Below, in pieces: positions 27,915 through 35,881 of a DNA stretch of 64,000 nt. The notes below the pieces were generated by a model. That model searched no databases and was not told the DNA's origin. It saw nothing but the letters and a program-made list of their open reading frames with translations. The position numbers were made by a program, and so were the translations under genes. Each line of letters begins with the position of its first letter. The stretch's first letter is position 1. The stretch comes from Flavobacteriales bacterium UBA4422 (GTDB lineage: Bacteria; Bacteroidota; Bacteroidia; Flavobacteriales_G; Salibacteraceae): the NCBI GenBank assembly GCA_002389645.1, contig DGQE01000034.1:1-64000 (forward strand), written 5' to 3'.

Positions 27915-28586
27915 TCAATTAAGTTCATTCAAATGCTCAAACACCATTACCATAGCTAAGATATCTAACTCACAATACTTTAAAAGCGCTTTTCGGATAT
28001 TATCACGCTCTAATTCACTCATGTCGGTATATTGAGTTAAACCGTAAGCGGTTAGAGCGGCACCGCCATTATTAATTTCTTCAATATCACTTTTGTGTTC
28101 AAAATCAGTATCCCAGTCTTCAAATGGTTTTTCTAAAGCTTTGTAGGGGTCCTCGATTTCACCATTTACAATTCTTAACCACTTGTAATGACGGGGGAAG
28201 TTTTTGCTCGTCATGTTGATGTCTGCAATGGGTTGACTATACTTTTCTCTAATGAATTCCGAAGTATTGAAAATAGCGGGCAATATAGCTTTAATGGAAT
28301 TACTCCCTTTGGTATGTGGGTTGTAGTAATAGGCTTTGATTACTTCACAAAGATCAATCATACCCCTTTCAGGTTGCCAAATCTCATAGCTGTAATGCTT
28401 GTCCTTCGGAGGAGTTGTTAATGTTTTAATGAACGTGATTAAGCTATCTTTATCAGGCTCTGTTGAAGCTTCCAATTGTCGTTTGACTTGATTTAAAGTA
28501 GAGTTTTCATAAGGCGAAAACTGGAACACTGAACCACTGTTTTGTTCTAATGTAGCTTTTAGTGCTCTTACAAACTCAAAATTGGC
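27915..28586 (-). pseudogene. Truncated DUF2779 protein gene (C-terminal part only)
   Basis: An open frame of 223 codons with no proper start: it begins immediately after an in-frame TAA at 28589-28587 and its first residues, ANFEFVRALKATLEQNSG, are already interior sequence of the DUF2779 domain. SVFQFSPYENSTLNQ, IKAILPAIF and the end KYCELDILAMVMVFEHL are typical of the family. The N-terminal part that full-length members carry is missing; the DNA upstream encodes an unrelated remnant on the other strand. The YCELD motif resembles the Exo III motif of DnaQ-type exonucleases, so a nuclease-like fold is possible (inference). Internal GTG or TTG starts could still give a short product. Confidence 0.7.
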
Positions 28587-28937
28587 TTAACGGAGATACT
28601 GGATGATATTTTCGCCACTTCCTTACTCATAGCCAAGCGAACTAAAAACACCGAAGAGCCGAACAAAACAAGATTTACCAAACTCACCACCGGAATACGA
28701 AGGTTTGAAGGCTTTTTGATCGCTGAAAACTTCAAAATTGAAGATGCCATACTTGCAGCAGGTAAAGCAGCTTACCTCGCCAAACAATTAAAAAACAAAG
28801 ACCATTTAGCCCCAGAGAAATTTAATGCTCAGGACATTAGCAAACTGGAAATATCGGGAGAACTAAACTTCCTGAACAAGCTCAAAAAGTCGAGAGACAA
28901 AGCAGCATTTTTCTATTGGTATAAGGCATTGAATTAA
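28563..28937 (+). pseudogene. Unrecognised truncated reading frame
   Basis: An open frame of 124 codons that follows an in-frame TAG and has no ATG near its beginning; the coding-like part starts around 28587 (LTEILDDIFATSLLIAKRT). It is helical and Lys-rich and ends KKSRDKAAFFYWYKALN. The composition looks protein-coding rather than random, but I do not recognise the family. It points away from the DUF2779 remnant, and the two meet at about 28586, which suggests a deletion or recombination joint. A TTG at 28716 could start a 73-residue product. Confidence 0.45.
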
Positions 28938-28960
28938 CAATAAAACCAACTTTTCTAAAT

Positions 28961-28993
28961 AAAAAAAGCACCTTAATTTCTTAAGATGCTTTT
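28961..28993 (-). terminator. Terminator after tRNA-Leu
   Basis: On the minus strand AAAGCATCTTAA pairs with TTAAGGTGCTTT (one G-T pair) around a GAAA loop, followed by TTTTATTT, directly after the tRNA 3' end. Confidence 0.7.
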
Positions 28994-28994
28994 G

Positions 28995-29079
28995 TACCCG
29001 GGGCGGGACTTGAACCCGCACGACCGCGATGGTCACAGGATTTTAAGTCCTGCGTGTCTACCAATTCCACCACCCGGGC
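28995..29079 (-). tRNA. tRNA-Leu (anticodon TAA)
   Basis: An 85-nt tRNA with a type II (long) variable arm. The acceptor stem is GCCCGGG/CCCGGGT, the anticodon arm CAGGACTTAAAATCCTG gives anticodon TAA, and the T arm is GCGGGTTCAAGTCCCGC. No 3' CCA is encoded. It decodes UUA. Confidence 0.95.
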
Positions 29080-29091
29080 AGATATTTCGTC

Positions 29092-29121
29092 AAAAAAAGA
29101 CCTCCATTGAGGGAGGTCTTT
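29092..29121 (-). terminator. Terminator between tRNA-Gly and tRNA-Leu
   Basis: On the minus strand AAAGACCTCC/GGAGGTCTTT with a short loop and a run of seven T, 12 bp after the tRNA-Gly 3' end. It implies that the two tRNAs are separate transcription units, or that tRNA-Leu is read through. Confidence 0.75.
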
Positions 29122-29132
29122 AAGTGACTTTG

Positions 29133-29205
<73 letters not shown>

Positions 29206-29215
29206 AAAAGGACGG

Positions 29216-29223
29216 CAAAAATA
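29216..29223 (-). promoter_or_regulatory. Putative -7 box (TATTTTTG) for tRNA-Gly
   Basis: Perfect TAnnTTTG on the minus strand, 10 bp before the mature 5' end of tRNA-Gly, the spacing expected for a tRNA promoter with a very short leader. Confidence 0.45.
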
Positions 29224-29267
29224 AATGTTTCTCGCTTATAGTAAACCCTCTTTTGAAAAAATCTCAT

Positions 29268-31877
29268 TTATGATCGTTTTCCGATCACTTTCTTGATTTC
29301 ATTTAGCTTGAACAGCGCTTCAACTGGGGTTAATGAATTAATATCGATGTTTGATATTTCATCACGTATTTGCGATAAAACAGGGTCGTCAAGCTGGAAA
29401 AAGCTGAGTTGCATTTTATCTTTAGCGCTTTTGAGTGCATCTTTTGAAAGGTCGCTCCGATCTGACTTCTCGAGTTCAGTTAAAATGATCTGCGCTCTTT
29501 TAATCAACGAGTGTGGCATGCCAGCCATTTTAGCGACATGAATACCGAAGCTGTGTTCGCTTCCTCCAGGAACAAGCTTTCGCAAAAACACAATTTTGTC
29601 TTTTGTCTCTTTGATTGAGATGGTGTAGTTCTTGATCCTTTTAAAACTATCCGTCATTTCATTCAGCTCATGATAATGAGTTGCGAATAGGGTCATCGGT
29701 TTGCCCTGATGTTCATGCAGATATTCAGCAATAGACCAGGCAATAGATATTCCATCATAAGTGCTTGTACCGCGCCCGATCTCATCTAACAGAATCAAGC
29801 TTCGATTTGATAGGTTATTCAGAATGCTTGCCGTTTCATTCATTTCAACCATAAAGGTTGACTCTCCTTGCGAAATATTGTCACTTGCTCCTACACGAGT
29901 GAATAACTTGTCTATCAATCCTAATTGAGCAGATTTAGCAGGAACATAACTTCCCATTTGAGCCATTAAAGATATCAGAGCGGTTTGTCTTAATAATGCG
30001 CTTTTTCCAGCCATATTCGGCCCTGTTAGCATAATAATTTGCTGGGTTTCATTGTCCAACATTACATCATTAGCTATATATGATTCACCTAAGGGCATTT
30101 CTTGCTCGATTACTGGATGTCTTCCAGCTTCAATCTGAATACGATGAGATTGATTTATGGATGGCTTACAATAATTGTTATTTATTGCATTGATTGCAAA
30201 AGTTGTCAGGCAGTCTATTTCTGCTAGTCTTTTGGCAGTGTTTTGGATGTTAGAAATGTATGGCTGGAGTTGATCGAGCATTTGCTCATAGATTATGGCC
30301 TCCAGAGCTGATATTTTTTCTTCTGCACCAAGTATTTTCTGTTCGTATTCCTTTAATTCTTCAGTAATGTATCGTTCTGCATTCGTTAGAGTTTGTTTCC
30401 TCATCCATTCTTGTGGAACCTTGTCCTTATGAACGTTTGTTACTTCTAAGTAATATCCAAAGACATTGTTAAACCCTATTTTCAGTGAGGAAATTCCTGT
30501 TTTCGCAGCTTCCCTACCTTGAATTTTTAATAGAAAGTCCTTTCCAGAGTAAGCAATGCTTCTAAGTTCATCAAGCTCTTGATTCACTCCGTTTGCAATA
30601 ACATTTCCTTTTGATAAGATTGCTGGTGGGTCAGGCTTGAGCTGTGATTGAATCAGGTCGATTATGGGATCTGCATTACCTAAACCATTCGCCAGAGGTT
30701 TGATCGTCTTTTTATTGCTGAGTAACTTAGCAATAGGTTTAGCTTCCGAAAGAGAACGTGCAAGTTGAATAGCTTCTTTAGGTCCTAATTTCCCAATGGC
30801 TAATCGCGAAGTCATGCGTTCTAAGTCTCCAATCTTTTTTAGTTGATCAATTAGAGATTGTCTAATTTCTTGATTATCAAAGAATACAGCAACACTCTTT
30901 AGTCGTTGATTGATAGAGTCAATATTGTTTAAAGGAAATGCTAACCATTGCTTCATCAACCTTGAACCCATTGGGGTGATGGTTTTGTCAATAATCGCAA
31001 GTAAAGATTTACCACCTTGATTTGAGGTACTAAACAGCTCTAGATTTCTTTGGGTGAATCGATCAAGCCACACGTGATCGTTTCCGTCAATTCTTGATAA
31101 TTGAGAGATGTGATGAATGCGGTCATGCTGTGTTTCACTTACATAATGCAATGCAGCACCGGCAGCAATAATGGCATGAAAATGTTCTTCTACTCCAAAC
31201 CCCTTTAGTGATTGAGTCTTAAATTGCCTAGTTAAAGCTTCGTAGGCAAATTCATGCTGAAAGGCCCAATCTTCCAAATGATAAGTGTGGTACTTATTTC
31301 CAAACAATTCTTCATAGTTTGCTTTCTGACCTCGCTCGAATAATATTTCACTTGGGTTAAAGCCAGCGATGAGCTTCTCGATGTAATACTTGGGCCCTTC
31401 CGCTACAAAAAACTCACCTGTAGAAACATCTAAAAAAGCAGCACCTAAAATATCTTTTGAGAAGTGGATTGCAGCTAGGAAATTATTCTCGTTGCTTTCA
31501 AGAATTTGAGAGTTAAAGCTTACTCCAGGAGTCACCAACTCTGTAACACCTCGCTTTACAATTGTTTTCGTTTGCTTTGGGTCTTCCAATTGATCACAAA
31601 TTGCAACACGCAATCCAGCCCGAACTAGCTTTGGTAAATAAACGTCCAGACTGTGATGAGGGAACCCGGCTAATTCAACGCTAGCTGATGCTCCGTTTTT
31701 TCTTTGAGTAAGAACAATGCCGAGTATTTTCGAGGTCTTAATTGCATCTTCGCTGAAGGTTTCGTAAAAATCACCAACTCGGAAAAGAAGAAGCGCATTA
31801 GGGTGCTTTGCTTTAATGGCATAGTACTGCTTCATTAAAGGAGTTTCCTTCGGGTCTTTTTTTTCTTTGGTAGCCAT
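29268..31877 (-). CDS. mutS: DNA mismatch repair protein MutS
   Basis: An 869-residue mismatch sensor. The N-terminal mismatch-binding domain carries the Phe-x-Glu motif in LLFRVGDFYETFSEDA. The ATPase domain has Walker A TGPNMAGKSALLRQ, STFMVEMNETASIL, Walker B LILLDEIGRGTSTYDG and the FATHYHEL switch. Length is normal for the MutS1 family. It is a single gene facing the tRNAs; no mutL lies in the window. The start at 31877 is the only ATG that keeps the conserved PLMKQYYAIKAKHP segment. Confidence 0.97.
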   Translation of the reverse strand: MATKEKKDPKETPLMKQYYAIKAKHPNALLLFRVGDFYETFSEDAIKTSKILGIVLTQRKNGASASVELAGFPHHSLDVYLPKLVRAGLRVAICDQLEDPKQTKTIVKRGVTELVTPGVSFNSQILESNENNFLAAIHFSKDILGAAFLDVSTGEFFVAEGPKYYIEKLIAGFNPSEILFERGQKANYEELFGNKYHTYHLEDWAFQHEFAYEALTRQFKTQSLKGFGVEEHFHAIIAAGAALHYVSETQHDRIHHISQLSRIDGNDHVWLDRFTQRNLELFSTSNQGGKSLLAIIDKTITPMGSRLMKQWLAFPLNNIDSINQRLKSVAVFFDNQEIRQSLIDQLKKIGDLERMTSRLAIGKLGPKEAIQLARSLSEAKPIAKLLSNKKTIKPLANGLGNADPIIDLIQSQLKPDPPAILSKGNVIANGVNQELDELRSIAYSGKDFLLKIQGREAAKTGISSLKIGFNNVFGYYLEVTNVHKDKVPQEWMRKQTLTNAERYITEELKEYEQKILGAEEKISALEAIIYEQMLDQLQPYISNIQNTAKRLAEIDCLTTFAINAINNNYCKPSINQSHRIQIEAGRHPVIEQEMPLGESYIANDVMLDNETQQIIMLTGPNMAGKSALLRQTALISLMAQMGSYVPAKSAQLGLIDKLFTRVGASDNISQGESTFMVEMNETASILNNLSNRSLILLDEIGRGTSTYDGISIAWSIAEYLHEHQGKPMTLFATHYHELNEMTDSFKRIKNYTISIKETKDKIVFLRKLVPGGSEHSFGIHVAKMAGMPHSLIKRAQIILTELEKSDRSDLSKDALKSAKDKMQLSFFQLDDPVLSQIRDEISNIDINSLTPVEALFKLNEIKKVIGKRS

Positions 31878-31949
31878 TTTAGTGAAGCAGTAAAGTTAGA
31901 ACCACTCTTCGGAGTACTATTAATTGAGCCCTTTATATTTTTAAGAGTT

Positions 31950-32492
31950 ATGAACAGAAAGCTTGCGAATGAGGCATTGAACAGACCTTCAGTCGATGAT
32001 TTTAGAAATCAACAGAAGTTTCCAATTACATTAGTGCTTGATGACATTAGAAGTCTTGCTAATGTTGGTTCAATTTTTCGAACAGCAGATTCCTTCAATG
32101 TTGAGGAAGTTGTTTTATGTGGTATAACGGGTCAGCCTCCTCATCGTGATATTCAAAAAACAGCACTTGGAGCAACTGAGAGTGTTTCATGGTCATACAA
32201 TGAAAGCGCTGTTAATGCGGTGAATGAATTCCGGTCTAGAGGTTATAGGATAATTTCACTTGAACAATGTGAACGCAGTACTGACCCCAGATTAGTTGAA
32301 ATAGAAGCAAGCGATCGAATATGCTTGGTTTTAGGTAATGAAGTGAATGGTGTAGACCAAGCAATTATTGATCTGTCGGATGAAGTAATGGAAATTCCTC
32401 AACTCGGTACAAAGCATAGCCTGAATGTAACCGTGGCCGGAGGAATAGCTCTATGGGAAATTTTTAAAAGATACCTAACAGGAAAATCTTAA
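31950..32492 (+). CDS. SpoU/TrmH family RNA 2'-O-methyltransferase
   Basis: A 180-residue SPOUT-fold methyltransferase with the three family motifs: LDDIRSLANVGSIFRTAD (motif 1, catalytic Arg region), LVLGNEVNGVDQ (motif 2) and IPQLGTKHSLNVTVAGGIALWEI (motif 3), which form the trefoil knot that binds S-adenosylmethionine. It has no N-terminal RNA-binding extension, so it is the minimal form. The RNA target (tRNA or rRNA) cannot be told from sequence. Its last 4 nt overlap the convergent lipoprotein gene. Confidence 0.88.
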   Translation: MNRKLANEALNRPSVDDFRNQQKFPITLVLDDIRSLANVGSIFRTADSFNVEEVVLCGITGQPPHRDIQKTALGATESVSWSYNESAVNAVNEFRSRGYRIISLEQCERSTDPRLVEIEASDRICLVLGNEVNGVDQAIIDLSDEVMEIPQLGTKHSLNVTVAGGIALWEIFKRYLTGKS

Positions 32493-32701
32493 TTACCTTC
32501 CTCTGTGCATTCCCAATTAGAGCGGGTGTAAATTTCTATTTGGTCGTCATAGTCTCTACCACTGCCGCATACTTCGTCCTCAATTACTTGTCCAAATGTT
32601 TCAGGATCTTCTGAAGTGCTTGAGCATGTTGAACATTTTTCACAGGATGAAAGCGCAGTAACTGAAAATGCGCATAATAAGAAGGCGTAAACTTTATTCA
32701 T
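32489..32701 (-). CDS. Small Cys-rich lipoprotein, unknown function
   Basis: A 70-residue protein with a signal peptide and lipobox ALSSC (Cys20). The mature 51 residues include Cys at KCSTCSS, EVCGSG and NWECTEEG and are acidic, so disulphides are likely. It converges on the methyltransferase gene with a 4-nt overlap. A perfect -7 box lies 21 bp upstream, which supports a real gene. No named family is recognised. Confidence 0.65.
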   Translation of the reverse strand: MNKVYAFLLCAFSVTALSSCEKCSTCSSTSEDPETFGQVIEDEVCGSGRDYDDQIEIYTRSNWECTEEGN

Positions 32702-32721
32702 GATACCAATTATGTAATGGA

Positions 32722-32729
32722 CAAATATA
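32722..32729 (-). promoter_or_regulatory. Putative -7 box (TATATTTG) for the small lipoprotein
   Basis: Perfect TAnnTTTG on the minus strand, 20 bp before the ATG at 32701. No clear -33 TTG. Confidence 0.4.
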
Positions 32730-32774
32730 ATGGTTAATAAATGCGATGAAACTGCAAATTAGGAAACGGTAAAT

Positions 32775-32808
32775 AAAAAAAGGGGCGTATTCAATACGCC
32801 CCTTTTTT
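32775..32808. terminator. Rho-independent terminator (bidirectional shape)
   Basis: Stem AGGGGCGTATT/AATACGCCCCT flanked by A and T runs. On the minus strand it ends the TPR/OmpA-like lipoprotein gene 17 bp downstream of its stop. Confidence 0.88.
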
Positions 32809-32825
32809 CGAAAACCTTGGTTTGA

Positions 32826-34550
32826 TTACATACCTAATAAGGTAGTAAATGCTTGAGACTCTCTATAGTTTAAGAACTCAGCATCACTCTTAGCTTTAGC
32901 TTTAAGTGTATCGTCTTTTTCAATAGCAGCCTTCAAGTTTTGAAGCAACATTTCTTCGTTGCTAGTTCTAGCACCAATGATTGCTTTGAGGTAATAACCT
33001 TCCGCGTTAGCTTTCGCTTCAGAAGCTTCAAGAGTATTGATTGCGTCTTCAGTGGAACCATTTAACGCTTTTGCTAAAGCAGAATTGAAAGTATTGAAAC
33101 TTCCCATGTTGCTAACAGCATCTTCGTAGTTACCGTCCATAATGTTCAAGATGCCAATGTTGTAGTTTACTTCAGATCCAGCTCCTTTGGCTTTCTCATA
33201 ATACTCAGCAGCTCCTTCTCGGTCACCCATTAAACGTGTAACTGCTCCCATGTTGTTCATCGCTACCTTCTCACCAGCGCTTGCTTTGTCAGCTTTCTCA
33301 AAATGAGCTTTGGCTTCTAATACTTTGTTCTGAAGAACAAGAACATAACCTACATTATTGTGACCTCTCCAGTCATCAGCATGAACTTGAGCACAAGCCT
33401 TATAAACTTCTAATTTTTCGTTTAAATCGTTGTAAAGCGTAGCAGTGTAAAGAATTTCTTCTGCTGTGAGCTCAGATGGATTCTCTTTTACTAATTGCTT
33501 CAACTCATCGTCAGTTTTAGCCTCTTCTTCTGCATTGATTTTGATTACAGATCTTCTCAACGGAGGAAGGATTTCTTCAGCGATAACTCTGTAAGTAGCA
33601 GCTAAGTTCTTAATCTCTTCTTCTCTTTTTGTGTCATCACTGTACATTCCTAGAATTCGTAAGATCATGTCTTTATCAGCGATAGAAGAAGCTTCCATTT
33701 TTGATTTGAATCCCATCCAGTCTTCACCTTTTGGAGACTTCTTAAACCAATCGTCAGTCGCTTTGACCTTCTTCTTAGAGAATAATGATGTGATAGCTCT
33801 AGAAGCAGTATTTGCTCTATCGCCAGCTAGATTGTCGTTTAATGCAGTTTCACCATCAGGAGAGGCGTAAGAAGTAATCTCAACGCTCTTCCAAGTGTAC
33901 TCGTAAGTGATTCCTTTCTCAATAAAAGCCTCAACAGCTTTAATATCGTCTTGCTTCAATTCAGCTGGCTTAACATAGCTTGACTGGATGTCATAATTCA
34001 ATTCAGCTGTAATAGAGCGCGGAGAAACCTTAGTGAACTTGTCCTTTCCTAAAATTGGCATTTCATCGCTTTGAACCCACAACGGAGTCGTTACAGTTCC
34101 ATTACCCAACGCAACTGGATCAAACTCTTTAGTCTTTGTTTTAAAACCAGCGGTTACTCTCACCTCTAATTTTACATTTTCCATTGCTGCCTCATATGGA
34201 ACCTTGTTAGAAACACTGAAGCTTCCTCCGGTTTTCATGATTTTGGTTCCTTCACCTTCTGCTGCCTCACCGATCAATTTGATGTTCTCAAACTCCTTAA
34301 CAATGTTGCCGTTCATGTCTACCATAACAGGCTTCACATTAGCAACAGCTTTTTTGTGGAAAAATTTAGCTGGATAACGACCGCTAACACTAATAGCTAC
34401 AGAGTCGCCATGAAGCTCTAATGGATTAGGATCAAGCGTGTACTTAACAATACCATGCTTTTTATTCATCTTGTTTAGCGGGTTACATCCTGTAACTGCT
34501 ATTAACGTTAATGCGCCTATAATCGCAATTCCTGAGTAGGTTGATCTCAT
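32826..34550 (-). CDS. OmpA-like/TPR lipoprotein of unknown function
   Basis: A 574-residue lipoprotein. The start is set at 34550 (MRSTYSGIAIIGALT), which gives a proper signal peptide with lipobox AVTGC; in-frame upstream ATGs at 34574 and 34628 would add basic residues without signal character. The N-terminal half is beta-rich (residues about 30-190). Then comes a segment like the OmpA-type peptidoglycan-binding region (SYASPDGETALNDNLAGDRA), and the last 200 residues are TPR repeats (GHNNVGYVLVLQNKVLEAKAHFEKA, AMNNMGAVTRLMGDREGAAEYY). It is probably bound to the outer membrane facing the periplasm. A near-consensus -7 box (TAATATTG, 34608-34601) fits the chosen start. Confidence 0.75.
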   Translation of the reverse strand: MRSTYSGIAIIGALTLIAVTGCNPLNKMNKKHGIVKYTLDPNPLELHGDSVAISVSGRYPAKFFHKKAVANVKPVMVDMNGNIVKEFENIKLIGEAAEGEGTKIMKTGGSFSVSNKVPYEAAMENVKLEVRVTAGFKTKTKEFDPVALGNGTVTTPLWVQSDEMPILGKDKFTKVSPRSITAELNYDIQSSYVKPAELKQDDIKAVEAFIEKGITYEYTWKSVEITSYASPDGETALNDNLAGDRANTASRAITSLFSKKKVKATDDWFKKSPKGEDWMGFKSKMEASSIADKDMILRILGMYSDDTKREEEIKNLAATYRVIAEEILPPLRRSVIKINAEEEAKTDDELKQLVKENPSELTAEEILYTATLYNDLNEKLEVYKACAQVHADDWRGHNNVGYVLVLQNKVLEAKAHFEKADKASAGEKVAMNNMGAVTRLMGDREGAAEYYEKAKGAGSEVNYNIGILNIMDGNYEDAVSNMGSFNTFNSALAKALNGSTEDAINTLEASEAKANAEGYYLKAIIGARTSNEEMLLQNLKAAIEKDDTLKAKAKSDAEFLNYRESQAFTTLLGM

Positions 34551-34646
34551 CTTAATTGGTTTTCGTTTAATCATAACTGATCTATGCGTTTTGCAGGGTG
34601 CAATATTAAGTAATTTATATAAGTGCATAGCGTCTTAGAAATACAA

Positions 34647-35294
34647 TCATTTAATGTTTTGAAGAGAATAACGTGATAAACCGTTTGGCCAATCCGCTTT
34701 CAAGATAGATTCAACAGCAGCAAGGCTTTGATCGATAGTACGCTCAGCTTTTGGTTCTTCCTCTAACAAAACGATTGGAAAGCGATTTTCTTCCTTGAGG
34801 TAATTAATGTATGCTTTTTCAATGCTGGTGAGGTATTCAGTGGGAATATTTTGTTCATACTCTCGTCCTCTTCGAGAAATTTGTTTAACTACTTTTTCTA
34901 GTGGGATGTGCAAATAAATTAATATGTCCGGCTTGGGCATGAAGCGCTCCATTATTCTGAATAGATTGAGAAACAATTCATGTTCAGAATGTGAAAGATT
35001 AATCCCACTAAATAATGCACTCTTTGCAAAAACGTAATCAGAAATGGTGTGCGAATGAAAAATATCTCCTAAAAGGTTCTTAGAAAGCTGGTGGTAACGC
35101 TCGGCTAAAAAAAACATTTCAACTTGAAACGCATATCGCTCTCGATCTTGATAGAAAAGTTCGAGAAATGGGTTGTTTTCGAATGACTCAAGAATCAATC
35201 TCGCATTTAACTTTTCTGCAAGAGCTTTGGCAAGTGTTGTTTTTCCTGCGCCAATGTTACCTTCTATACTTATGTTGTTGTATGAAAAAGTCAT
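34647..35294 (-). CDS. Deoxynucleoside kinase (dNK family), copy 1
   Basis: A 215-residue P-loop kinase that phosphorylates deoxynucleosides for the salvage of DNA precursors. The P-loop is EGNIGAGKTTLAKALAEKL. Further family blocks are FFLAERYHQL, the DYVF-type motif (SDYVFAKSALF), LIYLHIPLEKVVKQISRRGREYEQ (LID and substrate Arg residues) and EKAYINYL. Substrate preference (dA, dG or dC) cannot be read off safely. It overlaps folK by 1 nt (TAATG), so the two are coupled. A second dNK lies at 41834. Confidence 0.9.
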   Translation of the reverse strand: MTFSYNNISIEGNIGAGKTTLAKALAEKLNARLILESFENNPFLELFYQDRERYAFQVEMFFLAERYHQLSKNLLGDIFHSHTISDYVFAKSALFSGINLSHSEHELFLNLFRIMERFMPKPDILIYLHIPLEKVVKQISRRGREYEQNIPTEYLTSIEKAYINYLKEENRFPIVLLEEEPKAERTIDQSLAAVESILKADWPNGLSRYSLQNIK

Positions 35295-35788
35295 TATATG
35301 CGCTCAATGATTGAATGGTCTGTGCAAATATTAAGTAAGTCGCTCTGATTTTTGCCCAAAACAGGATGAATTAAAGAAGGTGCGATTTCACACATCGGCT
35401 TCAAAACAAATCTTCTTTCTTGAATGCGTGGATGCGGAATAACTAGATTGTCAGAATTCAACACCTTGTTATCGTAATACAGGATGTCTATGTCAATTGT
35501 TCTCGACTCATATGGTTTGTGATTATCAAGAGACCTCTTCCTGCCTAATTCCTCCTCAATCTTTAATATCATATTTAGCAGTTTGTCTGGATCAATCTTG
35601 CACTTTATTTCCAATACTTGATTGTGAAACCATTGCTCAGTATCCATAGACCAGGGTTCGGTTCTGAATATAGAAGATGATTTACTGATCTCACCTATTT
35701 GTTGACTTATATGTATTCGTGCAGATGAAAGAAATGAAATGCTATCTCCCATATTAGAGCCTAAAAGAAGATAAACGATATGCTTCAT
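35294..35788 (-). CDS. folK: 2-amino-4-hydroxy-6-hydroxymethyldihydropteridine pyrophosphokinase
   Basis: A 164-residue HPPK of the folate pathway, transferring pyrophosphate from ATP to 6-hydroxymethyl-dihydropterin. The start at 35788 (MKHIVYLLLGSNMGD) matches the family; an upstream in-frame start would add 18 residues. Motifs are LLLGSNMGD, FRTEPWSMDTEQWFHNQV, EEELGRKRS, and the Mg-binding RTIDIDILYYDN plus IPHPRIQERRFVL. It is followed by the dNK gene with a 1-nt overlap and is divergent from sppA. Confidence 0.95.
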   Translation of the reverse strand: MKHIVYLLLGSNMGDSISFLSSARIHISQQIGEISKSSSIFRTEPWSMDTEQWFHNQVLEIKCKIDPDKLLNMILKIEEELGRKRSLDNHKPYESRTIDIDILYYDNKVLNSDNLVIPHPRIQERRFVLKPMCEIAPSLIHPVLGKNQSDLLNICTDHSIIERI

Positions 35789-35852
35789 TTTCCTTTTAAA
35801 ATTGAATTTAAACCACTTGTCAAGTATCTCTAAGATAATCATGACAGCCCAG

Positions 35853-35860
35853 TAAATTTG
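35853..35860 (+). promoter_or_regulatory. Putative -7 box (TAAATTTG) for sppA
   Basis: Perfect TAnnTTTG match 21 bp before the sppA ATG, within the folK-sppA divergent gap. It covers a TTG that could be read as a longer sppA start and so argues against that start. Confidence 0.45.
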
Positions 35861-35881
35861 TCGCGAATATTAAAATCAAAA

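Noticed and set aside
27706..27918. 70-codon minus-strand frame after the DUF2779 remnant
   Set aside because: It begins with TTG right after a stop, has no recognisable similarity and lies in decayed DNA; mentioned only within the gene-poor stretch.
28563..28937. Possible Csm2-like type III CRISPR small subunit, because of a TTGIRRF segment
   Set aside because: The resemblance is one short stretch; there are no CRISPR repeats or other cas genes nearby.
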